Made by a program: the position numbers and the translations under genes. This document shows, in pieces, positions 1 through 10,467 of a stretch of 64,000 bases of DNA; position 1 is the stretch's first letter; the number at the start of each line of letters is the position of its first letter. This stretch comes from Halocaridina rubra (lineage: Eukaryota; Arthropoda; Malacostraca; Decapoda; Atyidae): positions 62,001-126,000 of the forward strand of contig JAXCGZ010005728.1 in NCBI GenBank assembly GCA_037179515.1. The letters run 5' to 3'. Under the pieces are notes generated by a model, which saw only the letters and a program-made list of their open reading frames with translations, was not told the DNA's origin and did not search any database.

Positions 1-943
1 CGCAAATAAGTAACAAGTAATTTTATTCTGTTGGCTTTGTAAATGTTTCTTGTTAACCACAATTTATTGAATACCTACTGTATTTATCTTGCTGACTCTT
101 CATATATTGGGGATAAAGAATTTTGAGTTAAAAGTTGCAAATACTTCAAAAGGTAGTTTTGCCCATTTTGCATTGCAAATATTTCTTGCTAACCAAAATT
201 GAATGAATACTGTATTTATATATTGTAGATTCTCCCTGTATCGTAAATAAAGGGTTTTACCATATAAATTGCAAATAATTAATAAGTAATTTTGCCGAAT
301 TGGCATTGCAAAATTTGTTGTCGCCCACGATTTAAGGAATACATACTGCATTTGTCTCACTTTTTCTTCATTTATTGTGAATAAATTGTTTTACTCTAAT
401 GACGGCAAATAATTAATAGTTTTGTATATGTTCTTATGGTACTGTAAATATTTCTGATTAGTTGTGACTAACCAATAGATTTTCATCCAGTAGAATAATA
501 TTGGAAACTCATTATTTGTGTGCTTGTGCCTTCAGTTTTCCAATTATCAACTGTGTGTCATTTTTGATTCTGCAATTGCGTGTTCTCTATTCTACTCTGC
601 CTGTGTGACAGAGGTGATCGTCGAGTTGAGGCCAAAGTCTTGGCATCCCTCTGTGGTGCCAGGAATCGAAATCGTGTTCACCACCTCCGGGATTCGAGGC
701 AGCATTCCATAAATTTACATTTTAAATTTGCTCCAGCTTTCCAAAAATTAATTAAATTTTTTTTAATGTTTCATTGCATTTCCAAAATTAAAAGAAAGTT
801 GAATTCTGAGTTTCATTTAACCGAGTAGTAGTAGCCCAGGTGGGGTGTTCAAGTACAGTAATATCTGTCCTGTCTGTTTGTAAGCTCTAAACCGAGTTCA
901 GTACTTTGAGTCCCCTTAATATAGAAACTAAACACTCCCCACA
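1..943 (+). repeat. Copy A 5' LTR, 3' portion (left part outside window)
   Basis: Matches, in the same element sense, the LTRs at 3866-5972, 19093-21216, 24479-26515, 27762-29924 and 61420-63565. It ends ...CCCCACA at 943. Positions 1 to about 470 hold degenerate AT-rich tandem units of roughly 130 bp, recognisable by recurring TACTGTATTTATCTTGC-like and ATTTGCAATG-like words at about 66, 201 and 333. Positions 518-715 are a more GC-rich conserved block with a short sense ORF. Confidence 0.85.
518..712 (+). CDS. Short conserved sense ORF inside the LTR (64 aa, function unknown)
   Basis: A 64-codon frame in the element sense. Its counterparts are at 4095-4280 (-), 19263-19457 (-), 26069-26377 (+), 27980-28171 (-), 54477-54689 (-) and 61661-61873 (-). 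All encode a hydrophobic N-terminal stretch (FPIINGVSFLFLQLQCPLF type), then a conserved VTEVIVELRPKSWH-type motif and a C-terminal TTSGIRGSI-type end. The 4095 and 26069 copies change frame near the C-terminus. I recognise no domain. It could be a real small LTR-encoded peptide, or an ORF that is open by chance in a GC-richer conserved regulatory block. Upstream in-frame METHY-type starts exist in some copies. Confidence 0.3.
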   Translation: MCLCLQFSNYQLCVIFDSAIACSLFYSACVTEVIVELRPKSWHPSVVPGIEIVFTTSGIRGSIP

Positions 944-953
944 ATAGAAAATA

Positions 954-971
954 TGACGCCCGAACAAGGAC
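954..971 (+). other. Primer binding site of copy A, tRNA-Lys type
   Basis: TGACGCCCGAACAAGGAC lies 10 nt after the LTR end. It differs at two positions from the classical 18-nt site complementary to the 3' end of tRNA-Lys. Equivalent but more diverged sites lie next to the 5' LTRs of B (19066-19084) and D (61395-61412). It marks the minus-strand DNA priming point and confirms the plus orientation of A. Confidence 0.7.
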
Positions 972-2049
972 TCGAACAGAGAGACTGATTTTGACAAACT
1001 TATTCTTATTTTGCATTTAAACATTGCACATGAAACCCGATTACCATTAGCTCGTATAATTGAAATGAATGAATCTTAGGATAGCACAAATTTTTATCGC
1101 TAGAGACGATGCATATCAGATTTTTTTTTTTAATTTTCAAAATTAATTACAGTAACTGATATTTTCCTTGTTTACTGTGTGGTAGAAAAAATTTCAGGAA
1201 ATCTGCCTGGTATTGTGGTAACAGAAGTAAGAAATTTTTGCATGATGAGAACACGTATTATTTAAGATTTCATTTATTTGCATGATGAGATTGAGTTTTA
1301 ATGCATTAATGTTTAATTTATCCTTTAAAGGGTGAGATTTGTTAAGAATTGTTTATATTTCTTTGGGATTTAGGAATTGTTAGTAAGCATATTAAGTATT
1401 TTGCTTATAAATGAGTTTTTATATTCTAGCATTGGCTGCACATAGATTTGGAAGAAAAACTTTGGTGACGTTTGTTGAGCCTACGCTAAGCTCTTCATGC
1501 GTCTTAGTTGTCATTAAAAAATAAATTTTCTCATTATTAGTAGACACATGTGCAATTTGGCTGCCTTGAAAGCCGTTAGCATATCTTTGATGTATTATGC
1601 AGAGGATCTGTGCCCTTTTGGCAGCACTCCAGAATTTTACTTTCGATATTTTACTTGTTGGAACTGCCATATATGCGCTAATACGCAGGAACGACCCCTA
1701 TTCTTTATGTGTTTGTATTCTCTTGCAACGGGTGCTTGTCCATAAAATTCGTTGTTGATCATTCCTTTCATTTGCACCATAACCGCAGGTACTGCCGCAT
1801 TTTGCTGTTAAGCAAGTACAACTGCCATCCTGTATAACCAGTGTTTCATGCACTGCTTTGCAACATTTTGCTGCTGTTGCAGCAAAATGCAACAGTATAC
1901 TGAAGTTTTGTGGTCACCATTACGTTTAAGTTTGAACTGTGGTGTTGATTTTTTTTTCTGTTCCTTCATTCTTATTTTACTACTGTAGAGATTTTTTTTT
2001 TGTGGTTGATTGTTTTGGTACTTCATTATTGACTGTTCAAGAAACCACC
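972..2049 (+). other. Copy A 5' leader (no gene)
   Basis: About 1.1 kb of AT-rich sequence between primer site and gag, homologous to leaders of B (17047-19065), C (34767-35450) and D (60297-61394). Short ORFs here have no homology and are not shared between copies, so I do not call them. Confidence 0.7.
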
Positions 2050-2979
2050 ATGACTTCCGAGCAGTCACAGAAAACCATTGAAACATTCGATGAGGAGAGC
2101 TACCTGGACAAGATGATTGCGATGGGTGAGAAATTCGTCAATTCCCCAGGACCGACGCTCCTTGAGTGGGCTAATAACAAGATGGCTAAATGCTGTGTGA
2201 GCTGGAAAAGAAAGCACGTGAGCAGGAGCAGGCACAAGCAAAACAAGAAAGCGAGCAAGCACAACGTGATTACGACTAGATGCAGGCACAAGAACAACAC
2301 ATTACGACCAGGCGCAGGCACAAGCAAAACGCGAACATGGATTTGCGCTTACTCGGTTTCGAGCGGGAACCCTAGACAATGGTCCTTCACCCGGAAATGG
2401 GGACCAGCCTCGAGAGAGGCCCTTCCATACAGATCATATGAGGACGATGGCAAGCAACCGCTTGATACTTACATCCGCTTTTTCGAAAGTCTTGCGACCG
2501 CTAGTGAAGGCACAGAGGCTTAGAAGAGTCGTTGGCTGCTTGACTCCATGCCAACCTGTCTGCTCGCCATGGTCAATAAATTTGACCACAAGCAATTGAG
2601 GGACTATGAGAAAGTTAAAAGCACACTCCTTGCGTCGCAGAACCTTTCACCAACTGAATGTCGTGCTAGGTATGTCTCCGCTTTCATATTGAAGGAGAAA
2701 AACGGTAGTGCCTTTGGCAAACACAAGGCTTGTCCTCATAGTGTCATCTCCCTTGCAGAAGGCCATGATTCTCAACGGAAAGGAGATTGCTTGGACAGGA
2801 AGCACAAGAGCCCTTCTCAGAACTTCAGTCGTCCAGCTCATCCTTGTCACACTCCAAAGCCTTATCACAGCCATTCACCCACATTCAAGAAGGACGACTC
2901 ACTCCATGCCATAGAAACAAAGCCAGAAAGGGCCAGAAAGGATAATACCGAGGGATCACCATACAAACTACGAACATGA
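2050..2979 (+). pseudogene. gag: gag, copy A (broken)
   Basis: The start ATG at 2050 is the same MTSEQSQ/MATGQSQ-type start seen at the gag starts of B (17046), C (34766) and D (60296). The N-terminal part carries the family motif ETFDEESYLDKM. A middle stretch with EDDGKQPLDTYIRFFESLAT matches capsid-region sequence of B and D. A stop follows, then a second piece (2548-2979) with LRDYEKVKSTLLASQNLSP, which resembles the SCAN-like capsid C-terminal region of gypsy Gag. Compared with B, roughly 300 bp are deleted after the GKHKAC motif, fusing the capsid region to the basic, His/Pro-rich C-terminus. No CCHC zinc knuckle is visible in this family. It would form the particle shell in an intact element; here it is nonfunctional. 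Confidence 0.7.
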
Positions 2980-3515
2980 TGATCCCGAGATGATCCCAAT
3001 ATGCCTAGGAACCATAAATGGTGTGGAAGCTGAGATAGCCCTCGACATAGGGGCCAGAGGAATACTTGTACCTGAAAGATTCATCAGGGATAAAGATTTC
3101 ACTGGCAAGGTTGTTCGTGTGTGAGTTGCTGGAGAACCTCAGATATGACCCTGCTGTGTCATTGATCTGGATTGCATATACCACAAGAGGAAAGTCCCAG
3201 CTGTGGCATTGATTGGGCTTATGTATCATATCTTGCTGGGTCATGTACTGAACCTAGCTCCTATCTTCCAGGCCAACTCTACCATGAGGACATTTTTCAG
3301 CAGAACATCCCTCGGGCGAAGTCACAACAAACCATTTCTGCAGCAACTATAGGCTCTGACTTCAGGAATTTGGACAGTTCTCTGACTAACTCCATTGACT
3401 CTGCCGCAGTTAGTACCCATAATGTGGAACGTGGAGAGTTTCCCCCTCCTTTACCAGATGATGCACTTCTAGAGCCACTGCAGCAGGACTGACTCAGTCT
3501 CAAGTACTGGATGCA
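2980..3515 (+). pseudogene. Aspartic protease and linker, copy A (broken)
   Basis: This follows gag and encodes a retropepsin-like segment: the EHDDPEMIP lead-in, the GTINGVEAEIALD strand and the active-site region. The catalytic triad reads D-I-G where C (about 34000) and D (about 58970) keep D-T-G-A, so the site is mutated. The downstream part (3172-3492) holds the conserved acidic linker with PPPLPDDA before integrase. Several in-frame stops interrupt it. In an intact element the protease would cleave the Gag-Pol polyprotein. Confidence 0.65.
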
Positions 3516-3865
3516 ATAGACCACCAAGGGAAGAACATTTCGGGCGAGAGGAGGAGGCCAGATCAATTACCCCTTTGAAGATGGACTCCTTCATAGGCAT
3601 GTGACTATAGATGACCACACCTTTAAACAGTTTGTGGTGATCGGTTTGTTTCATCACCAGGCTATGTAGGTGGTACACCATTTACCTCTGATTGGATACG
3701 GAGGCATTTGCATGGCCAAACATATGCGCCAAGGTAGACAGATAAGTGGGATCCTGCCCTGTCTGTCAATCCACTTGTACGGCACTGGTACCGAAAGTCC
3801 GCATGGGTATAACTAAGCTCTTAAAGGAGCCATTTTCCAAGGTCGCTATTGAAATATTAGGTCCT
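3516..3865 (+). pseudogene. Integrase N-terminal (zinc) part, copy A
   Basis: Remnants of the HHCC zinc-binding module are visible (VHHLPL then VGSCPVCQST), followed by the start of the catalytic core (KVAIEILGP, where the first catalytic Asp has become Glu). Frames shift around 3690-3745. The gene is cut at 3865 by copy B and resumes at 21222 with the next integrase residues, which proves the interruption. An intact protein would insert the cDNA into the genome. Confidence 0.75.
3861..3865. other. Target site duplication of copy B, left copy (GTCCT)
   Basis: GTCCT directly precedes the TGTGGG terminus of B. The uninterrupted integrase of B itself (about 14850) reads the same GTCCT followed by ATTAATCCAGC on its coding strand, so this is the pre-insertion sequence. 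Confidence 0.8.
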
Positions 3866-5972
3866 TGTGGGAATGGAGAGTTGTTAAGTTTCTGTTTTAG
3901 TAAGGGGATTCAAAGTACTGAACTCGGTTAAGAGCTCACAAACAGACAGGACAGATATTTGTACTTAAACACACCACCCGCATACCACTACTCGGTTAAA
4001 TGAAACTCAGAATTCAACTTTCTTTTAATTTTGAAATGCAAAGACATTAAAAGAATTGAAGTAATTTCTTTTTATTAAAAAAATTTACGAATTGCTACCT
4101 CAAATCCCGGAAGTGGGTGAGCACGATTTCATTTCCCGGCACCACAGATAGATGCCAAGACTTCGGCCTCAACTCGACGATTACATCTGTCACACAGGCA
4201 GAGTTGAATAGAGGACACTGCAATTGCAGAATCAGAAACGACACACCGTTAATAATGGGAAACTGAAAGCACGAGCACACATATAATGAGTTTTCAATAT
4301 TATTCTACTGGATGAAAATATATTGCTTAGTAACAGCTAACCAGAAATATTTGTGCTACCATAAGAGCATACAAAACCATTAATTCTTTGCCGGTATTAA
4401 AGGAAAACAATTTATTCACAATAAATGAAGAATAAGCAAGACAAATACAGTACTGCATGTATTCCTTAAATTGTGGGCAACCACAAAAGTTGCAAGGCTT
4501 ATTAATGAATTGCAATTTATATGGTAAAACACTATTTACGATAAAGGAAGAATCTACGAGATAAATACAGTATTCATTCAATTTTGGTTATCAAGAACTA
4601 TTTGCAATGAATAAGGGGCAAAACCACCCTTTGAAGTATTTGCAGCTTATAACTCAAAAAACTTTATCCCCAACATATGAAGAATCAGCAAGATAAATAC
4701 TGTATGCATTCATTAAATTGTGGTTAACAGGATATATTTGCAAAGCCAACAGGGTAAAATTACCTTTCAATTATTTGCAGTTTATAGCATAAAACACTTT
4801 AGTTAAATGATTGATTTCTTGTAATTTATATAGTAAATAACATTATTCATGAGTTTTTGATGTAAAACACTTTATTTACGATGATCGAAAGAGGTGAAAT
4901 GAAATTAGAATTTGTTAGAAGTGATAGATTTTTACGGGCTCATAGCCAATCTTCAGAGGATGAGATATTCGTTTATCACATTCAGTGAAAGAAACTTCTA
5001 AGCAATGTATATCAGCTATAATTTCCAGGTTAAGGAATTAACTTTGACAAGTGAGATTCCAGTTAGGTAATCTACAAAAGTTCGTTTGTATGGGAATGGA
5101 ATCTGAGAACATTTTGTAGGATAACAAATGTAACTAATTCTCGAAATCCCAATTTGCTTGACCCACGAGCTTTACCATACACTATCCCTCACCTTGTTTG
5201 TGCCAGATGAATTCCTGTGAAGATGCCGCATAAATAAGGTTCGAAAAAAGCTTGACTGCTGAGGCGAGATCTTGCCTCTGGGATGTTTGGCCACCAAATG
5301 AGGACACTTCAATGCCCCTCCTAGTGACATCATCTGTAGGATATATTTCTAGAGCAGTAACTGGCTCTGATATCATTTCTGGGCTACTTTAGTGGTGGTC
5401 CCTTGCAGGCAATTATAGCAGAGATGCAAGAAGAGACATTATTTTAGGTGCAACAAGTGGAAGCAAATAAAATAAAACGAGAATAATTATGGAAAATTAG
5501 GAACTTAGTTATTTAAATAATAAAGAAGCTACTGAAATGTATCTAGAAAGGCTAATGACATAACAGCAAGGTCAAATTTATAACAAAATTATCAGCAAGA
5601 ACAATTTTTATAATATAAAAAAATGATTAGCGAGAGCTCTTTTATCATATGAAAATTGTAAAGAAAACGTATCTGATAGGCTCACTGAAGAGAGGGAACT
5701 GTAGGAAAGCAGAAATAGGGGGCAGCCTTTATATTGGGATCATGCTTGGGGCAGCCTTTATATTGGGATAATGCTTTCTACATGTACAAGAATATTAAAT
5801 AAGGTTTATTCAAAGTTAGCTATAAGCTAAAATATAAATTGCAAATAAGCATAATCTGCAAAAGTCAAGGAGTGGGAATTATTTTTAGTTAGAAAAATGA
5901 CAGTTAAGTTACTAATTTAACTAATAATGATCTAACAGCCTCTGGTGATTTTGAGCGAAACACTCTGTCACA
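3866..5972 (-). repeat. Copy B 3' LTR
   Basis: On the plus strand it runs TGTGGG...GTCACA, 2107 bp, pairing with 19093-21216. It contains tandem AT-rich units of about 125-130 bp around 4333-4800 and the conserved block with the short sense ORF (4095-4280). The terminus at 5972 abuts a purine-rich AGAAAGGGCC-type stretch (element sense), the likely plus-strand primer. Confidence 0.9.
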
Positions 5973-6602
5973 AAGGCCCTTTCTAGAGAATACTGAATTA
6001 GCAAAATTCTACTATAGAAGGCAAAAAAAGAAAAGAGGAAGTTATGATGACTTCAGTGTTATTCTGAGGGATGAGATATCCTTCTAATGGAAAAGAACAA
6101 ATGAACAATAAGAATGGGATCCACCACTGGAACATATCATACTATTAGGAAAAGTGAACAATTCTTATAAACAAAACATTAAATGACATGCAAAACATAA
6201 AAGAAATGTGATCAAATTCAAATTTCAAGAAAATTAAAATTACAATTAGCTATCAGTGAATATCAATATTTAAGTTTAAGAATACTTCACATGCAATAAG
6301 GCAATAAAACAATATACAAAAAATACAGTATACGCAAATGTAAAATTTGAACCAAGTCGTCATTAACATTGGCGACTGAATTTAAAACAGTTTTAGCTAT
6401 TCAACACTAAACTAAAAAGTTTTTGCCATGTTCTCGCTTTCAGAGTCCCACAAAGGGAAATATAAAACTACGATCAATGAAATATTCTCCATCTTCTTCG
6501 TCTCCCATTAGGAATAACGTTTGTATGCTAAAATAAACAAGAACAGTACAGTATTAAAGACATAAAAGATAAACATAAAAAATAAACAACACATCAGAGA
6601 AG
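5973..6602 (-). other. Copy B noncoding region between pol stop and 3' LTR
   Basis: About 630 bp, conserved with 29925-30545 of C and partly with 23769-24478 of A. No open frame or other feature is visible apart from the probable polypurine tract next to the LTR. Confidence 0.7.
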
Positions 6603-7238
6603 TAATCTTTACCGACTAGTCAAATTGAGACTAACAACACCAGCTTCCTCATTTGAGGGTAACGACCTTCGACTTACTAGATCAGCGAGGTCATTGTCCT
6701 TTCCATCAACATGTTGGGCAATGAATTTGAAAAAATTCAGGTAAAGTGCCCACCTTTTCAGGCGAGGATTTAGCTTTTCTGCAGTCTGTAAAGATAGGAG
6801 AGGATGGTGGTCGGTTCTCAGTGTAAAATGTCGGCCATACAGATGGACTTCAAATTTCTTTATGGCCCAACATACAGCTAGAGCTTCCTTCTCCACGGTG
6901 GAGTATTTTAGCTCTGCAAGGCGAAGCCTGCGGCTTGCATATCGCACTGGAGCTACTTCTGCTGAGTTGTCTAATCAGGCTTGCAAGAGCACAGTACCCA
7001 GGCCATTGGTCTGCAAGATAAATTGAAAATTAGGGTTTACCAGTTGTAATACTTGCTCGCCGGCCAGTGCTTCTTGGAGCTTGAAAAATGCTCTCTCCGC
7101 TTCGTCTGTCCATTGGACAAGGGAGGTTTTACCTTGCTTTGAGTAGGTCATTTGCTGCAAAGGGGCAGCAATAGTATTAAAGTGTGGAATGAACCGTTGG
7201 TAGTAGCCGACACTACCCAGGAATGATCTCAATTGAGT
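6603..7238 (-). pseudogene. RT thumb/connection and RNase H, copy B
   Basis: In minus-strand order: a gypsy RT tail with QLRSFLGSVGYYQRFIPHFN, then RNase H with YSTVEKEALAVCWAIKKFE and LRTDHHPLLSLQ, ending in the family C-terminus with SRRSLPSNEEAG. The segment with the first catalytic Asp (TDTSDEGQG in C) is shortened here to LQTNGLGTVL, so that residue is lost. The frame breaks near 6950. The upstream part of RT is displaced to 12951 by the LINE insertion. In an intact element RNase H degrades the RNA of the RNA-DNA hybrid during reverse transcription. Confidence 0.8.
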
Positions 7239-7261
7239 CATAGTCATAGTCATAGTCATAG
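7237..7261. repeat. (TCATAG)n microsatellite at LINE 3' end
   Basis: About four TCATAG units sit exactly at the junction of the gypsy RT and the minus-strand LINE. Short tandem 3' ends without poly(A) are typical of the CR1/L2 group. Confidence 0.85.
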
Positions 7262-7507
7262 ATTTTATTGCCAAATATTCAGTATAAATACAGGAATAGA
7301 TATGTACATTATATTCAGAGACACTAGCCTGCTGAGCAAGAGCTCCTTGGTAGGCAATTTAATATACATTCCACATAATTTAAAGTATGATGGCAATAGT
7401 TAACATAAGCTCCAATATAGCAAGCTCATACATATCCTGTAATAAAACAAAAAAATAGCCTGACCTTAACCTGGACATAATGATGCACCAATTCTGTATT
7501 AATTATT

Positions 7508-8967
7508 AATCAACAGCTGCTTGATATTGCCTAGTAAATAAATGCTGTTTGAGTTTCTTTTTAAATAAAGTTGTGCCAGTTATTGTTTTTAAATCTTCTG
7601 GTAATGCATTCCAACATTTTGGCCCAAAACAGTGTATAGAAAATTTGTACAAGGTTGTTCTCGGCTGTGGACATATCAAATTTATATTGTTCCCTCTGAT
7701 TCCATGGTTGTGTTGAATAAATCTAAATAATTTTCAATTATCATTAACATCACTATGTATAATAATAAGACAGAAATATTGTATCAAGTAATTAAATTTA
7801 AGCAAGTTTAGCTCCTTGAATAAAGAGGAAGTTGAGTCATATTTTCCACTATATGTAATAGTTCTGATCAGTCTTTTCTGAGTTGCAAATACATCCCTTA
7901 CAATTGACGGCCAAGTACAACCCCAGATGGACAAACAGTATATAATATGAGGATAACACAGGGAATAGTGTATGCTTTTTAAGGCCTCATTTGTTAGGTT
8001 ATGGCGAATTTTATACAAAATCTCACACGTCTTGGACAGTTTTGAGCAGACAGATTGAATATGATATTTCCAACATAAGTTTTCATCAATAATTACTCCC
8101 AAGAATTTCTTACAAGCAACTCTTTTAACTTCATACCCATTCATATTAACTTGACCAATATTGTGTACTACAGATCTATTTTGAAATAAGATATAGTCAG
8201 TTTTGGAAACATTTAGCTTTAATTTATAAACAGAGACCCAATTGTTAATTTTTTCTAGTTCACTATTTAAAACAGAATGCAGGTGTTCAAGGTTATTATC
8301 ATGCAAGAGAAGGTTGGTGTTATCTGCATAAAGAATATATTTGAATTTATTACTGGCATTGGAAATATCATTTATATAAACTAAAAATAACAGTGGGCCC
8401 AGTATTGATCCCTGTGGTACTCCCCTCTCAATAGTTTGTGACAAAGATGCTTTCCCATTACAATATATGGCTTGTTTTCTATTTTTCAAGTAGCTCTTAA
8501 ATAACTGTAATGGTGGTCCCCTAATACCCACACAAGTTAGTTTTTCTATTAGTATATCATGGTCTGATGAGTCAAATGCTTTGGACAAGTCTAGGAAAAC
8601 CCCTGCAACAAAGTTTTTATTTTCCAAATTTTGATAAACATCACTTGTAAAGTTCATTATTGCTTTTTCAGTGGTCTTATTATTACGGAATCCGTATTGA
8701 TATTCAGATAATAGGTTGAACTTTTCAAGGAATTCTTTGTCTGTGAACAATCGCTTTTTCAAACACTTTACTTAAGGACGGTAAGATTGATATAGGTCTA
8801 TAGTTATTCTCATCATCTACAGTGCCTGACTTAAATATATGTATTACTTTAGCACTTTTTAGTTTGTCTGGAAAACATCCTTGCTGAAAACAGATTGATT
8901 GTGTGGGTAAGTGGGGAACCAATGTAATGGGCAGTGACCTGGAGTAGTCTTGATGGCATTTCATCAT
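7508..8967 (-). pseudogene. LINE ORF2 reverse transcriptase region (CR1/L2 group)
   Basis: Two frames join near 8760. The first (8967-8725) carries NNYRPISILPSLSKVFEK. The second (8762-7734) carries YQYGFRNNKTTEKAI, FLDLSKAFDS, GVPQGSILGPLLFLVYIND and the catalytic box. The box reads Y-A-D-N in place of Y/F-A-D-D, so the second catalytic Asp is gone. After a stop near 7734 the typical CR1/L2 tail (CFGPKCWNALP) continues to about 7508. RT would copy the LINE RNA at the nicked target. The gene is dead through frameshifts and the YADN change. Confidence 0.85.
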
Positions 8968-10446
8968 ATCCCGATGCTGTATTTGGTTTTAAGGTTTTTA
9001 TATATTTAGTGATTTCCTCCCTTGTTACAGGATACAAGTAAAATGAAAAGTTTGGTGGATTATTAAGAAACTGTCGGTGTGAGTTTTGTTGCACATTTTG
9101 TTGTTCCTGTGTTGGTTGTGCTATAGTTAAGAAATGATTATTAAAGATATTAGCAGTGTGGTCATTATAATTTTTTAATTTGATTTCCTTTGAATGGTTA
9201 ATTTGTTTTCGTCCCATTAGGCTGTTTATTGTATTCCAGGTGGTGGACTTGCTGTTTCCTTGTTCCTTCTTAAGCTTATCCTGAAAATATCCATTTTTTG
9301 CAGCTCGAAGTAGTGTTACTAATTTGTTCCTGTAAGCTTTATATCTGGTTCCAAAAGACAAAGGCCATTTTGATGCAAGCCTTTCTAATCGGTGTTTTTC
9401 TTTGATACTATTTTTTAATCCTGCAGTTATGTGTGGGCATCTGTTGTTTTTATTATTTACAGTCGATTTTCTTAGAGGAAAGCAGTCTAGAAATTTATCT
9501 TTAAATGTACAGTGAAATTTATTAAAAGCTTCATTTGTGTTATTTAGGTCTATGATATGTTGCCATTTTTCATGTGATATATCTCTAGTAAACTTAGCTA
9601 TGTTATCATCAGAGTAATGTCTTTTTTCTACATATGCATCAAATGTATGTTCTTCTTTGTTAAACTGGGAGTATACTGCGAAATGATCTATGTCGGTGTA
9701 CACTATGTAATTACTTATGTTGTCTTCAAGATTTGTGGTCCAGATATGCTCGATTAGAGATGCACTATTTTCAATTACTCTCGTAGGTTTAGTAGTTAGT
9801 GGAAAGCAGCCACGTGAATACATTATGTTTATAAAATCAGTTACTCTTTGATCATTTATTTTAAACAAACCTAAGTTCCAATCACCGAATAAATAAATAG
9901 TTTTGTACTTTTTTCTTGCTGCAAAATCAAATACTTTCAGTAAAGCTCCAGGGAATTCAGGCATGTTCCCCTTCGGTGGTCTATATATAGATGCAAAGAA
10001 GCAATTTTCCTTACCATTATGTACCTGTACACTAACACATTCAATGAATCGTTCCATCATACTGCACTCCTTTATAACACTCGAGCTATACTTATTTGCT
10101 AGATACATACATACACCTCCACCTTCCCTGTCTCTGTTCTGAGTGAACATATCATACCCTGTTATATTATACAATGATTCAATATCATTATCTAGCCTAG
10201 TCTCCGAAAAAACCCATTACATCACATATATTTTTTTCTGTTACACATTGATCAACAAATATTTGAAGATTATTTGCAAGACCTCTAATGTTCATGCACA
10301 AAGCTGAAAATGCATTAGATTTATTTAAATCTTAATACAGTTCATTTAAGTATATATAAATTGAAAAAGTGTTGGTCACGTTTCTCATATTATTCAAAAA
10401 CAAATCTATTTCATTTTCTAGATCAAGTGGGTTAAATATCATCTTA
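8849..10446 (-). pseudogene. LINE ORF2 N-terminus: APE-type endonuclease and linker
   Basis: The N-terminal part (about 10340-10175) has ALCMNIRGLANNLQIFVD and a frameshift near 10215. Then NITGYDMFTQNRDREGGGV, YRPPKGNMPEFPG, LFGDWNLGLF and TDIDHFAVYSQF mark the endonuclease motifs (the usual G-D-F-N is G-D-W-N). A linker to the RT start (TASGYDEMPSRLLQ) follows. The frame shifts near 8885. The ORF2 start (MDVNRYLPYHS) lies on the far side of the nested LINE, at 12045-11963. The endonuclease would nick target DNA to prime reverse transcription. Confidence 0.8.
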
Positions 10447-10467
10447 TCAAGCTCATTGATACATAAA

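Noticed and set aside
1..470. Direct repeats of about 130 bp considered as a CRISPR array
   Set aside because: Degenerate AT-rich tandem repeats within an LTR of a eukaryotic element; no short identical repeats with unique spacers.
1419..2086. Several ORFs of 64-92 codons on both strands in the copy A leader
   Set aside because: Not shared with leaders of B, C or D and without recognisable domains.
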